Positions 9,146-18,290 of a DNA stretch of 64,000 bases are shown here, piece by piece. The DNA comes from Azorhizobium sp965227945 (GTDB taxonomy: Bacteria; Pseudomonadota; Alphaproteobacteria; Rhizobiales; Xanthobacteraceae). The translations under genes and the position numbers were made by a program. The stretch spans positions 2,356,001 to 2,420,000 of the forward strand of contig CBDDGQ010000006.1 in assembly GCA_965227945.1 (NCBI GenBank), read 5' to 3'. Under the pieces are notes generated by a model. It saw only the letters and a list, made by a program, of their open reading frames with translations, searched no databases and was not told the DNA's origin. The first letter of the stretch is position 1; every line of letters begins with the position of its first letter.

Positions 9146-9832
9146 ATGGGCATCGAAGTCAAAATCTGCGGCCTCAGCACGCCTGAGACCCTCGATGCCG
9201 CTTTGGAGGCGGGGGCCGATCTGGTGGGCTTCGTCCATTTCCCCAAGAGCCCGCGCCATGTGACGCTGGCCGCCGCGCCGGCCCTGGTGGCTCGGGTGGG
9301 ATCCAAAGCGGGCAAGGTGGCGTTGCTGGTGGACCCCGATGATGCGACGCTGGCCGCCGTGGTGGCGGCCTTCCATCCCGACATCCTGCAATTGCATGGG
9401 GCGGAGACGCCGGAGCGGGTGGCGCAGATTCGCACCGCCTTCGGTCTCCCCGTGATGAAGGCGATGCCGGTGGCCCGGCGGGCAGACCTTGCCGCGGTGC
9501 CGGCTTATGCGGCAGTGGCCGATCGACTGCTGTTCGATGCCAAGCCGGCTCCGGACGATGTTCTACCGGGCGGCAACGGCCGGGTCTTTGACTGGACCTT
9601 GCTGGCCGACCTTGACCCCGGACGCCCGGTTATGCTTTCCGGGGGGCTCGATGCTGGCAATGTGTCGCAAGCCCTGTCCATCATCCGGGTGGATGGGGTG
9701 GACGTATCCTCCGGGGTTGAGACCGCACCCGGTCTGAAGTCGGCGGAAAAGATCTTCGCTTTCGTCCGCGCGGCGAGGGCAGCAGCGGCGGCCGGTGCAG
9801 CCGCCCCCAGGTGGAAAGTTCAAGCTCCGTGA
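9146..9832 (+). CDS. trpF: Phosphoribosylanthranilate isomerase
   Basis: TrpF converts N-(5'-phosphoribosyl)anthranilate to the carboxyphenylamino-deoxyribulose phosphate in tryptophan synthesis. The beta/alpha barrel starts EVKICGLSTPETLDAAL with the catalytic Cys, continues with GADLVGFVHFPKSPRHV, and has the catalytic Asp in DRLLFDAK and the phosphate-binding LSGGLDAGNV and VDVSSGVE. The 228-residue length is normal, with an Ala-rich tail. Its TGA overlaps the likely GTG start of trpB, a sign of translational coupling. Confidence 0.97.
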   Translation: MGIEVKICGLSTPETLDAALEAGADLVGFVHFPKSPRHVTLAAAPALVARVGSKAGKVALLVDPDDATLAAVVAAFHPDILQLHGAETPERVAQIRTAFGLPVMKAMPVARRADLAAVPAYAAVADRLLFDAKPAPDDVLPGGNGRVFDWTLLADLDPGRPVMLSGGLDAGNVSQALSIIRVDGVDVSSGVETAPGLKSAEKIFAFVRAARAAAAAGAAAPRWKVQAP

Positions 9833-11040
9833 ACGCGCTCAATTCCTATCGCACCGGTCCCGACGAGGGCGGTCATTTCGGCATTCACGGCGGTCGCTTC
9901 GTGGCCGAAACCCTGATGCCGCTGATCCTGCAGCTGGAAGCGGCCTATGAGGCGGCCAAGGTGGATCCCGCGTTCAAGGCGGAGATGGACGGCTACCTTA
10001 CCCATTATGTGGGCCGGCCCTCGCCGCTCTATTTTGCCGAGCGGCTGACCGCGCATCTCGGCGGCGCCAAGATCTATCTGAAGCGCGAGGAGCTCAATCA
10101 CACCGGCTCCCACAAGGTGAACAACGTGCTGGGCCAGATCCTGCTCGCCCGCCGCATGGGCAAGGAGCGGATCATCGCAGAGACCGGCGCCGGCCAGCAC
10201 GGGGTGGCCACTGCCACCTTGTGCGCACGCTTCGGTTTGAAGTGTGTGGTCTATATGGGCGCGGTGGACGTGGAGCGGCAGAAGCCCAACGTGTTCCGCA
10301 TGGAGATGCTGGGCGCCCAGGTGATCCCGGTGCAGTCCGGCTCGCGCACCCTCAAGGATGCCATGAACGAGGCCCTGCGCGACTGGGTCACCAATGTGCA
10401 TGATACCTTCTATTGCATCGGCACCGTCGCCGGCCCGCATCCGTATCCGTCCATGGTGCGCGACTTCCAGTCGATCATCGGCAAGGAGACCCGCGCCCAG
10501 ATGCTGGAGGCGGAAGGGCGCGGTCCGGACAGTCTGATCGCGGCCGTGGGCGGCGGCTCCAATGCCATCGGCCTGTTCCACGAGTTCCTGGACGATGCCG
10601 GCGTCGAGATTTTCGGGGTCGAGGCCGCAGGGCGCGGGATCCACAGCGGCGAGACCGCGGCAGCGATCCTCGCCGGCCGTCCGGGCGTGCTGCACGGCAA
10701 CCGCACCTATCTGCTGATGGACGACGACGGCCAGATCACCGACGCGCATTCCATCTCGGCCGGCCTGGATTATCCGGGCATCGGGCCGGAGCATTCCTGG
10801 CTGCACGATATCGGACGGGTGACCTACATCCCCTGCACCGATACCGAGGCGCTGGCCGGCTTCCAACTGCTGTCCAAGCTGGAGGGCATCATCCCGGCGC
10901 TGGAATGCGCGCATGCCATCGCCAAGGTGATGGAGATCGCGCCGACCAAGCCGAAAGACCACATCATGGTGGTCAATTTGTCGGGTCGCGGCGACAAGGA
11001 CATCTTCACCGTGGCGGACCATCTGGGGGGCCAGATATGA
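9829..11040 (+). CDS. trpB: Tryptophan synthase beta chain
   Basis: TrpB is the PLP enzyme that joins indole and serine. The protein (403 residues) has GGRFVAETLMP near the start, the PLP lysine in NHTGSHKVNN, ETGAGQHGVATAT, and the phosphate loop AVGGGSNAIG. I prefer the GTG at 9829, which overlaps the trpF stop as GTGA and gives the common beginning MNALNSYRTGPDEGGHFGI, with AGGTGGA upstream; a GTG at 9811 would add six residues. The TGA at 11038-11040 overlaps the ATG of the next gene. Confidence 0.97.
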   Translation: MNALNSYRTGPDEGGHFGIHGGRFVAETLMPLILQLEAAYEAAKVDPAFKAEMDGYLTHYVGRPSPLYFAERLTAHLGGAKIYLKREELNHTGSHKVNNVLGQILLARRMGKERIIAETGAGQHGVATATLCARFGLKCVVYMGAVDVERQKPNVFRMEMLGAQVIPVQSGSRTLKDAMNEALRDWVTNVHDTFYCIGTVAGPHPYPSMVRDFQSIIGKETRAQMLEAEGRGPDSLIAAVGGGSNAIGLFHEFLDDAGVEIFGVEAAGRGIHSGETAAAILAGRPGVLHGNRTYLLMDDDGQITDAHSISAGLDYPGIGPEHSWLHDIGRVTYIPCTDTEALAGFQLLSKLEGIIPALECAHAIAKVMEIAPTKPKDHIMVVNLSGRGDKDIFTVADHLGGQI

Positions 11041-11381
11041 AACAGATCGCGTTCGGACTTTTTGCGGTGGCGGCGTCCGCCCTGCCGGCTTGCGCCCAAG
11101 CACCTACCCCGCCGGCGCCGGCCGGCCTCCAGCTGGCGGCGGACAGCGTGGTCACCGACCCCGCGGGCGCTTTCGTCAATGTGCGGGTCAAGAATGTGGG
11201 CACCAGCGTGATCTCGCAGATCGACGTGGGCTGCCAGTTCCTCGCCAAGGGCAAATTGGTGGGCACCTCCACGACTACGCTTTATGCCTCGGTGCCGGGC
11301 GTGACCGGCATCGGTCAGGTGCGCCTGATGGGCGCCACCAATGCCACCGACGCGCGCTGCGGCATCCTGAAGGCCAATTGA
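11037..11381 (+). CDS. Small exported protein between trpB and trpA
   Basis: The ATG at 11037 overlaps the trpB stop as ATGA, so translation is probably coupled. The 114 residues begin with a signal peptide (ends about ACAQA, residue 21), then a Pro/Ala stretch and one small beta-rich domain containing FVNVRVKNVGTSVISQIDVG and a C-terminal Cys pair (GCQF, RCGIL) that may form a disulfide. The fold resembles FxLYD-type extracellular domains, which is only a guess. Nothing links it to tryptophan synthesis beyond position. Confidence 0.85.
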   Translation: MKQIAFGLFAVAASALPACAQAPTPPAPAGLQLAADSVVTDPAGAFVNVRVKNVGTSVISQIDVGCQFLAKGKLVGTSTTTLYASVPGVTGIGQVRLMGATNATDARCGILKAN

Positions 11382-11505
11382 GCCTGCGGGCCTTCCACTT
11401 TCGGGCCGTTGACGGCGGCGGGGCCTTTGCCCGCCGCTCTTCCCTTTGCCTTCCGGCCGCGTGGCGGCCGACCCCTCGATCGGGAGGGGAAGAAACCCTC
11501 GGATC

Positions 11506-12342
11506 ATGACCACCCGCATCAGCACCCGCTTCGCCGATCTTGCCGCCGAGGGCCGTCCCGGCCTGGTGACCTTCATCACCGCCGGGGATCCCGACTACGA
11601 CACCGCGCTGGCGCTGTTGAAGGCGCTGCCGCAGGCCGGTGCCGACGTGATCGAGCTGGGCATTCCGTTCACCGATCCCATGGCCGATGGTCCGGCGATC
11701 CAGGCGGCGGGCCTGCGGGCGCTCAAGGGCGGCCAGACCCTGGCCAAGACCCTCGATCTGGTGCGCGAGTTCCGCGCCGATGACACCACCACGCCCATCG
11801 TGCTCATGGGCTATTACAATCCCATCTACATCTATGGCGTGCCGCGGTTCCTAACCGATGCCAAGGCGGCCGGGGTGGACGGCCTCATCGTGGTCGACCT
11901 GCCGCCGGAAGAGGATGCCGAGCTGTGCCTGCCGGCCTTGGCGGCGGGGATCGACTTCATCCGTCTGGCGACGCCCACCACCGATGACCAGCGGCTGCCG
12001 ACGGTGCTCGCCCATACGGCAGGCTTTGTCTATTACGTCTCCATCACCGGCATCACCGGCTCGGCCACCCCCGATGCGGATCTGGTGGCGGCAGCGGTGG
12101 CCCGCATCAAGCGGCACACGGCTTTGCCGGTGGCTGTCGGCTTTGGGGTGCGCACCCCCGAGCAGGCCGCGGCCATCGCCGCTGGTGCCGATGCCGTTGT
12201 GGTCGGCTCGGCCCTGGTGGAGATGGTGCGCAAGACCCTGGACGAGGGTCAGGCCACCGAGAACACCGTTCCCGCCGTGGAAGCCATGGTGCAGGAACTG
12301 GCGGAAGCGGTGCGCGCGGTCCGGCGCGCTCCGGCCGCTTGA
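11506..12342 (+). CDS. trpA: Tryptophan synthase alpha chain
   Basis: TrpA cleaves indole-3-glycerol phosphate and channels indole to TrpB. The 278-residue barrel contains the catalytic Glu and Asp in VIELGIPFTDPMADGPAIQ, the loop GYYNPIY, and the phosphate-binding VAVGFGVRTPEQAAAI and VVVGSALVE. The ATG at 11506 is preceded by GGAGGGGAAG. It is 124 bases downstream of the small exported protein gene, so trpF, trpB and trpA remain on one strand but not directly adjacent. Confidence 0.97.
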   Translation: MTTRISTRFADLAAEGRPGLVTFITAGDPDYDTALALLKALPQAGADVIELGIPFTDPMADGPAIQAAGLRALKGGQTLAKTLDLVREFRADDTTTPIVLMGYYNPIYIYGVPRFLTDAKAAGVDGLIVVDLPPEEDAELCLPALAAGIDFIRLATPTTDDQRLPTVLAHTAGFVYYVSITGITGSATPDADLVAAAVARIKRHTALPVAVGFGVRTPEQAAAIAAGADAVVVGSALVEMVRKTLDEGQATENTVPAVEAMVQELAEAVRAVRRAPAA

Positions 12343-12444
12343 AGCACGTGCCGCACGCTTTTGGGAGATGATTGCGCTGGGTCATTGTCCCGATGACCCA
12401 ATGCCGTCTTGGATTTGCTGTACCGTTGGCGGGAGCAAGATCCG

Positions 12445-13539
12445 ATGGGCTGGAATCACCTGAAGCGTACGCTGCGCGCCACTGTGGCGGTCGCCATGGC
12501 GCTTTGCGCCGGCCTCAATCCCGCTGCGGCCTGCACGCGGGCGCTTTATGTGGGATCCGACGGGATGGTCATCACTGGCCGGACCATGGACTGGCTGGAA
12601 GACATGCGCAGCAACCTTTGGGTCTTTCCCAAAGGCATCGCCCGTGACGGCGCGGCGGGCCCCGGCTCCCTCGCTTGGGTCTCCAGATACGGCAGCTTGA
12701 TCACCGCGGGCTATGATATCGGCACCACTGACGGCATGAACGAGATGGGGCTGGTGGCGAACCTGCTCTATCTCGACGAATCCGATTATGGCCGGCCCGA
12801 CGGCAAGCCGCCCATGTCCATCTCGCTCTGGGCGCAATATGTGCTCGACACCTTCGCCACCGTCTCCGAGGCGGTGGATGCCCTGAGCCAGGAACCGTTC
12901 CGGATCATCGCGCCCAAGCTGCCCAATGGCATGGCCGCGCAGCTCCATCTGTCCATTTCCGACGCGAGTGGCGATTCCGCCATTTTCGAATATGTCGGCG
13001 GCAAGTTGGTGATCCATCACGGCAAGGCCTTCCAGGTGATGACTAATTCGCCCACCTTCGACCAGCAACTGGCGCTGAACGCCTATTGGAAGGAGATCGG
13101 TGGGCTGACCTTCCTGCCGGGCACCAATCGGGCGGCAGACCGCTTCGCGCGCGCCTCGTTCCTGATCGCGGCCATCCCGAAGGCCACCGACGCCAATTTC
13201 ATCCAGGCGGTGCCGGGCCAGAGCTTTGCCAATCAGGCCGTGGCCAGTGTGCTGAGCGTGATGCGCGCCGTCAGCGTACCGCTGGGCATCACGACGCCAG
13301 GTCAGCCAAACATTTCCTCAACGCTGTGGCGGACGGTCGCGAACCAGAAGGACCGGATCTATGTCTTCGATTCCGCCACCAGCCCAAACGCCTTCTGGGT
13401 GCCGCTGGCGGATCTGGACCTGAAGGCCGGTGCGCCGGTGAAGAAGCTCACCGTGGCGGGGGGCAGGGTCTATCTGGGCAATGCGGCCGACAGGTTCGAG
13501 CCGGCCACCCCCTTCGCCTTCCTTCCCGCGCAGCCCTGA
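12445..13539 (+). CDS. Exported linear amide C-N hydrolase (choloylglycine hydrolase family)
   Basis: The 364-residue product belongs to the Ntn hydrolases that include penicillin V acylase and bile salt hydrolase. A signal peptide (residues 1-29) ends in PAAAC, which would leave Cys as the N-terminal nucleophile of the mature enzyme: CTRALYV, followed by GRTMDW with the conserved Arg and Asp. NEMGLVANLLYL and the ASGDSAIFEY segment also fit the family. The natural substrate cannot be read from the sequence; periplasmic hydrolysis of an N-acyl amide is the family's role. The ATG at 12445 has GGGAG upstream; a TTG at 12409 is a poorer choice. It sits between trpA and accD. Confidence 0.9.
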   Translation: MGWNHLKRTLRATVAVAMALCAGLNPAAACTRALYVGSDGMVITGRTMDWLEDMRSNLWVFPKGIARDGAAGPGSLAWVSRYGSLITAGYDIGTTDGMNEMGLVANLLYLDESDYGRPDGKPPMSISLWAQYVLDTFATVSEAVDALSQEPFRIIAPKLPNGMAAQLHLSISDASGDSAIFEYVGGKLVIHHGKAFQVMTNSPTFDQQLALNAYWKEIGGLTFLPGTNRAADRFARASFLIAAIPKATDANFIQAVPGQSFANQAVASVLSVMRAVSVPLGITTPGQPNISSTLWRTVANQKDRIYVFDSATSPNAFWVPLADLDLKAGAPVKKLTVAGGRVYLGNAADRFEPATPFAFLPAQP

Positions 13540-13631
13540 GGGCCGAGCAAAGCGAAGCCTTGGCGCGTCTTCGGCCTTTCGTTCGCCTCACAACGGCATT
13601 ACATGAGGCCTGGAAAAGCTGGAGATGCGTG

Positions 13632-14531
13632 TTGAACTGGATTTCCAACGTCGTTCGCCCGAAAATTCGCAATTTCCTGAACCGTCGGGAAGTGCCGGAA
13701 AATCTCTGGGTGAAGTGTCCGGAAACCGGGCAGATGGTGTTCCACAAGGATCTGGAAGCCAATCAGTATGTGATCCCGGGGTCGGGCTACCACATGCGCA
13801 TGAGCGTGGTGGATCGCCTCAAGACCACGTTTGACGACGGGGCCTATGACGAGGTGCCGTTGCCCGAGGTGGTGATCGATCCCTTGAAGTTCCGCGATGA
13901 GCGCCGCTATGCGGACCGCCTCAAGGACGCCCGCACCAAGACCGGCGCGCAGGATGCGGTGAAGGTGGCCACCGGTCTCCTGGAGGCGCTGCCGGTCACC
14001 GTGGCGGTGCAGGACTTCGGCTTCATGGGCGGTTCGCTCGGCATGGCCGCGGGCGAGGCGGTGGTCACCGGCCTGCAGACCGCGGCCGCCAAGAACAGCC
14101 CGTTCATCATGTTCGCCGCGTCCGGCGGCGCGCGCATGCAGGAGGGCATCCTGTCCCTCATGCAGATGCCGCGCACGACGGTCGCCATCCAGGAATTGCG
14201 GGAAGCCAAGCAGCCCTACATCGTGGTGCTGACCAACCCCACCACCGGCGGGGTCACCGCCTCTTATGCCATGCTGGGCGACGTCCAGATCGCCGAGCCC
14301 GGCGCGCTGATCGGCTTTGCCGGCCCCCGCGTCATCGAGCAAACCATCCGCGAGAAGCTGCCCGACGGCTTCCAGCGGGCGGAATATCTGTTCGACCACG
14401 GGATGATCGACATGGTCGTGCATCGCCACCAGATGCGCGAGACCCTGGCGCGGATCTGTCGTCTGCTGGTGAAGGCGCCCGGCGTGCCGCCCAAGGCGCG
14501 CCTGCCGCGTCCCACCGTCGTCGCCGCGTGA
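13632..14531 (+). CDS. accD: Acetyl-CoA carboxylase carboxyltransferase beta subunit
   Basis: AccD, with AccA, transfers carboxyl from carboxybiotin to acetyl-CoA in fatty acid synthesis. The crotonase-like core shows FGFMGGSLGMAAGEAV, FAASGGARMQEG and TNPTTGGVTASYAMLGD. The zinc-ribbon region reads ENLWVKCPETGQMVFH and then PGSGYHM: only one of four usual Cys is kept, a condition known from related Rhizobiales. The start is uncertain between GTG 13629 and TTG 13632; TTG gives the family beginning (M)NWISNVVRP and a better spacing from GGAG. Length 299 residues is normal. folC follows after 31 bases. Confidence 0.96.
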   Translation: MNWISNVVRPKIRNFLNRREVPENLWVKCPETGQMVFHKDLEANQYVIPGSGYHMRMSVVDRLKTTFDDGAYDEVPLPEVVIDPLKFRDERRYADRLKDARTKTGAQDAVKVATGLLEALPVTVAVQDFGFMGGSLGMAAGEAVVTGLQTAAAKNSPFIMFAASGGARMQEGILSLMQMPRTTVAIQELREAKQPYIVVLTNPTTGGVTASYAMLGDVQIAEPGALIGFAGPRVIEQTIREKLPDGFQRAEYLFDHGMIDMVVHRHQMRETLARICRLLVKAPGVPPKARLPRPTVVAA

Positions 14532-14562
14532 CCGCGGGCGCGCCCGCCCTGGACGTTCCCGC

Positions 14563-15888
14563 ATGGCTGAACCCGACGCCGTGAGCGCACTCGCCGCCAC
14601 GCTGGCGCGCCTGGCCGCGCTGCATCCCAAGCGCATCGATCTGTCGCTGGGGCGCATGGAGCGGCTGCTGGCGGCGCTAAGCCATCCCGAGCGGCGCTTG
14701 CCGCCGGTGGTCCATGTGGCCGGCACCAACGGCAAAGGCTCCACCATCGCTTTCCTGCGGGCGGCGCTGGAAGCCGACGGCCGCGACGTCCACGTTTATA
14801 CCTCGCCGCATCTTGTGCGGTTCAACGAGCGGATCCGCCTGGGCGGTCATCTGGTGGACGATGACGCTTTGGCGGCGGCATTTGCGCAGGTGGAAGCAGC
14901 CAATGACGGCGCCCCCATCACCTTTTTCGAGATCACCACGGCCGCGGCCTTCCTGCTGTTCTCCGCGCATCAGGCTGAGGTGCTTTTGCTGGAGGTGGGG
15001 CTCGGGGGGCGGCTTGATGCCACCAATGTGATTGCTGCACCCTTGGTCAGCGTGATCACCCCGGTGTCCATCGATCACGTGGACTTTCTCGGCCCCACCT
15101 TGCCGGCCATCGCCGGCGAAAAGGCGGGGATCATCAAGCCCAGTGCGCCGGTGGTGGTGGGCGAGCAGGCGGATGAAGCGCTCTCGGTGATTGAGCGGGC
15201 GGCGGCGCGGCAGCGCGCCCCGGTGTTCGCCCGTGGCCAGCAGTGGACCGTCCACGAGGAAGCCGGACGCTTGGTCTATGCGGATGAGGAGGGCCTGCTG
15301 GACCTGCCGCGTCCGCGCCTCGTGGGGCCGCATCAGATCGACAATGCCGGCCTGGCGGTGGCCACGTTGCGGGCGGTGCCCGCCTTGCGGCTGCCGGCCG
15401 CCCGCATCGAGGCGGGCATTCGCGCCGCCGAGTGGCCGGCGCGCTTGCAGCGCCTTCCCGACGGGCCCCTGGTGGCGCGGGCGCCGGCGGGAGTGGAGGT
15501 GTGGCTGGACGGCGGTCACAACGCCGCCGGCGGGGCCGCTCTGGCCCATGCGGTGGCTGAATTGGAAGAGCGCTATTCCCGCCCGCTGGTGCTGATTGTC
15601 GGCATGCTGGGCAACAAGGATGTGAGCGGCTTCCTTGAGCCGTTCGCCGGCCTGGCCCGGGAAGCCATCGCCGTTCCAGTGCCCGGCGACCATGGGGGCC
15701 TGGCACCGGAAGATCTCGCGACGGCTGCGGCGGCGCTCGGCTTTTCCGCGTCCGTCGCCCGGGACGTGGGCGCTGCCCTCGACGGACTTGCGGCCTTCCC
15801 GTTGTTGCCCCCGCCGCGAGTCTTGATCTGCGGGTCGCTCTACCTCGCCGGCGCGGTGCTGGACGCCAACGGCTCGGTCCCGCGGTGA
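14563..15888 (+). CDS. folC: Folylpolyglutamate synthase / dihydrofolate synthase
   Basis: FolC adds glutamate to dihydropteroate and folates. The 441-residue Mur-ligase-type protein has the P-loop HVAGTNGKGSTIAFL at about residue 50, SPHLVRFNERIRL, LLEVGLGGRLDATNV, and the C-terminal-domain motif WLDGGHNAAGG. It follows accD at 31 bases, the usual arrangement in this group, and is closed by a bidirectional terminator. Confidence 0.97.
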   Translation: MAEPDAVSALAATLARLAALHPKRIDLSLGRMERLLAALSHPERRLPPVVHVAGTNGKGSTIAFLRAALEADGRDVHVYTSPHLVRFNERIRLGGHLVDDDALAAAFAQVEAANDGAPITFFEITTAAAFLLFSAHQAEVLLLEVGLGGRLDATNVIAAPLVSVITPVSIDHVDFLGPTLPAIAGEKAGIIKPSAPVVVGEQADEALSVIERAAARQRAPVFARGQQWTVHEEAGRLVYADEEGLLDLPRPRLVGPHQIDNAGLAVATLRAVPALRLPAARIEAGIRAAEWPARLQRLPDGPLVARAPAGVEVWLDGGHNAAGGAALAHAVAELEERYSRPLVLIVGMLGNKDVSGFLEPFAGLAREAIAVPVPGDHGGLAPEDLATAAAALGFSASVARDVGAALDGLAAFPLLPPPRVLICGSLYLAGAVLDANGSVPR

Positions 15889-15910
15889 CGAAACGCCGGA
15901 CGGCAGGCAC

Positions 15911-15937
15911 AAAAAAGCCGCCCGGAGGCGGCTTTTT
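15911..15937. terminator. Bidirectional intrinsic terminator, folC / CsbD-like gene
   Basis: The stem GCCGCC / GGCGGC with a short loop is flanked by six A on the left and five T on the right, so it can stop transcription from both the folC side and the convergent CsbD-like gene. Confidence 0.85.
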
Positions 15938-15956
15938 CGTTCTTAGCTGAAGAGTG

Positions 15957-16151
15957 TCAGAGGGTCTTGTTGACGGAGTCCTTTACGGCCTCCTTCGCCT
16001 TGCCCATGGCCTGCTGGCCTTCACCCTTGATCTCCTGGACCTTGCCTTCGGCCTGCAGGCGATCATTGCCCACGGCCTTGCCGACGCCCTGCTTCACGTT
16101 GCCGACGGCTTCGTTGGTGACGCCGGAGATCTTGTCGCTGGTGCTGCCCAT
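15957..16151 (-). CDS. CsbD family stress-response protein
   Basis: This 64-residue hydrophilic protein begins MGSTSDKISGVTNEAVG and repeats a K-[ED]-x-x-G-x-x-K/N pattern (GNVKQGVGKAVGNDRLQAEG). CsbD-like proteins are abundant, natively flexible stress proteins of unknown mechanism. The ATG at 16151 is preceded by AAGGA. It converges with folC and diverges from ilvD across 225 bases. Confidence 0.92.
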   Translation of the reverse strand: MGSTSDKISGVTNEAVGNVKQGVGKAVGNDRLQAEGKVQEIKGEGQQAMGKAKEAVKDSVNKTL

Positions 16152-16376
16152 GATCGTTGTCCTTTCCAGACTTGGGAACCTGCACAAACAACGTGCGGGT
16201 CGGCGATCGGTTCCCTTGCCTCTCGCGGGGCCGTGGGCATGCAGCCGCAGACCGGCCCGCGCCGGACGCATATCTCAACGGTGGGAAATCGTTTCGCTCC
16301 GCCTGAATTCGCTCTAAGAAAGCCGTTACAAAATTGCGCAGCCCCGTCAGGCAAGGACATAAAGGTACACAAGGAC

Positions 16377-18230
16377 ATGCCCACTTATCGTTCCCGCACC
16401 ACCACTCACGGTCGCAACATGGCTGGCGCCCGCGGGCTCTGGCGCGCCACCGGCATGAAGGACGGCGATTTCGGCAAGCCGATCATCGCGGTGGTGAACT
16501 CCTTCACCCAGTTCGTGCCCGGCCATGTGCACCTGAAGGACCTGGGTCAGTTGGTGGCGCGGGAGATCGAGAAGGCGGGCGGCGTTGCCAAGGAGTTCAA
16601 CACCATTGCGGTGGATGACGGCATCGCCATGGGCCATGATGGTATGCTCTACTCCCTGCCGTCGCGCGAGATCATCGCCGACAGCGTGGAATACATGGTC
16701 AACGCGCACTGCGCCGACGCCATGGTGTGCATCTCCAATTGCGACAAGATCACCCCGGGAATGCTGATGGCCGCCATGCGGCTCAACATTCCGGCGGTGT
16801 TCGTTTCCGGCGGGCCCATGGAGGCCGGCAAGGTGCTGCTGTCCACCGGCGAGAAGAAGGTGGACCTGATCGACGCCATGGTGGCGGCTGCCGACGACCG
16901 CATCTCGGATGCCGACGTGAAGGTCATGGAGCGCTCGGCGTGCCCCACCTGCGGCTCCTGTTCCGGCATGTTCACCGCCAATTCCATGAACTGCCTCACC
17001 GAGGCGCTGGGCCTGGCGCTGCCCGGCAACGGGTCGGTGCTGGCCACCCATTCCGATCGCGAGCGCCTGTTCGTGGAAGCCGGCCACCTGATCGTCGACA
17101 TCACCAAGCGCTATTATGAGCAGGACGATGCCAGCGTGCTGCCCCGCTCCGTGGCCAGCTTCAAAGCGTTTGAGAATGCCATGACGCTCGACATCTCCAT
17201 GGGCGGCTCCACCAATACCGTGCTGCATCTGCTGGCCGCCGCCAATGAGGGCGAGGTGCCCTTCACCATGGCCGACATCGACCGCCTTTCACGCGGCGTG
17301 CCGGTGCTGTGCAAGGTCGCCCCCGCGGTCGCCAATATCCACATGGAAGACGTGCATCGCGCCGGCGGTATCATGGCCATCCTGGGCGAACTGAACCGCG
17401 CCGGCCTGATCCATGCGGACCTGCCCACGGTACATGCGGCGACGCTGGGCGAGGCGCTGGAGCGCTGGGACATCGTGCGGACCAAGAGCGAGCAGGTGCA
17501 GACCTTCTTCCGCGCCGCGCCGGGCGGGGTGCCGACCCAGGTGGCGTTCAGCCAGTCCCGCCGCTGGGACGACCTGGATCTCGACCGCGCCGCCGGGGTC
17601 ATCCGCGACGCCGCTCACGCTTATTCCAAGGATGGTGGTCTGGCGGTGCTCTACGGCAACATCGCCGAGGAAGGCTGCATCGTGAAGACCGCGGGCGTGG
17701 ACCCGGCGTCGCTCACCTTCAGCGGCCCCGCGCGCATCTTCGAAAGTCAGGACGATGCGGTGGAAGCCATCCTGGCCAAAGGCAAGATCACCGCGGGCGA
17801 CATCGTCCTGATCCGCTATGAGGGACCGCGCGGCGGGCCCGGCATGCAGGAGATGCTGTATCCCACCAGCTATCTCAAATCCAAGGGCCTGGGCAAAGTC
17901 TGCGCCCTGGTGACCGATGGGCGCTTCTCGGGCGGCTCGTCCGGCCTGTCCATCGGCCATTGCTCGCCGGAAGCGGCAGAAGGCGGGGCCATCGGCCTGG
18001 TCGAGGATGGCGACACCATCGAGATCGACATCCCCAACCGCCGCATCCATCTGGCGGTGACCGACGAGGTCCTCGCCCATCGCCGCGCGGCGATGGAAGC
18101 CAAAGGCGATGCGGCCTGGATGCCGAAGTCCCGCAAGCGCGTGGTCTCGCAGGCGCTTCAAGCCTATGCGGCGCTGACCACCTCCGCCTCGCGCGGGGCC
18201 GTGCGCGACGTGCGCGGGCTCAAGCGCTGA
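16377..18230 (+). CDS. ilvD: Dihydroxy-acid dehydratase
   Basis: IlvD converts dihydroxy acids to 2-keto acids in valine, leucine and isoleucine synthesis and needs an iron-sulfur cluster. The 617 residues match the E. coli enzyme length; cluster and active-site motifs are clear: CISNCDKITPGML, CPTCGSCSGMFTANSMNCL, and the C-terminal GRFSGGSSGLSIGH. The frame is open far upstream, but the ATG at 16377 gives the normal MPTYRSRTTTHGRNMAGAR start with AAGGAC before it. A strong terminator follows. Confidence 0.98.
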   Translation: MPTYRSRTTTHGRNMAGARGLWRATGMKDGDFGKPIIAVVNSFTQFVPGHVHLKDLGQLVAREIEKAGGVAKEFNTIAVDDGIAMGHDGMLYSLPSREIIADSVEYMVNAHCADAMVCISNCDKITPGMLMAAMRLNIPAVFVSGGPMEAGKVLLSTGEKKVDLIDAMVAAADDRISDADVKVMERSACPTCGSCSGMFTANSMNCLTEALGLALPGNGSVLATHSDRERLFVEAGHLIVDITKRYYEQDDASVLPRSVASFKAFENAMTLDISMGGSTNTVLHLLAAANEGEVPFTMADIDRLSRGVPVLCKVAPAVANIHMEDVHRAGGIMAILGELNRAGLIHADLPTVHAATLGEALERWDIVRTKSEQVQTFFRAAPGGVPTQVAFSQSRRWDDLDLDRAAGVIRDAAHAYSKDGGLAVLYGNIAEEGCIVKTAGVDPASLTFSGPARIFESQDDAVEAILAKGKITAGDIVLIRYEGPRGGPGMQEMLYPTSYLKSKGLGKVCALVTDGRFSGGSSGLSIGHCSPEAAEGGAIGLVEDGDTIEIDIPNRRIHLAVTDEVLAHRRAAMEAKGDAAWMPKSRKRVVSQALQAYAALTTSASRGAVRDVRGLKR

Positions 18231-18248
18231 GCCTTAAGGGCGGATCTG

Positions 18249-18287
18249 AAAACGGCCGGAGCGCAGGCGCTCCGGCCGTTTCTTTTT
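18249..18287 (+). terminator. Intrinsic terminator after ilvD
   Basis: A long stem formed by AACGGCCGGAGCGC and its complement, with a three-base loop, is followed on the plus strand by TTCTTTTTG. It lies about 20 bases after the ilvD stop. Confidence 0.88.
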
Positions 18288-18290
18288 GTC

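Noticed and set aside
7924..9435. 503-residue minus-strand frame opposite the NDUFA9-like gene and trpF
   Set aside because: It overlaps two recognised genes and has no family features.
15954..16376. ilvD extended upstream to 15954
   Set aside because: The extension overlaps the CsbD-like gene in the other direction; the ATG at 16377 is the conserved start.
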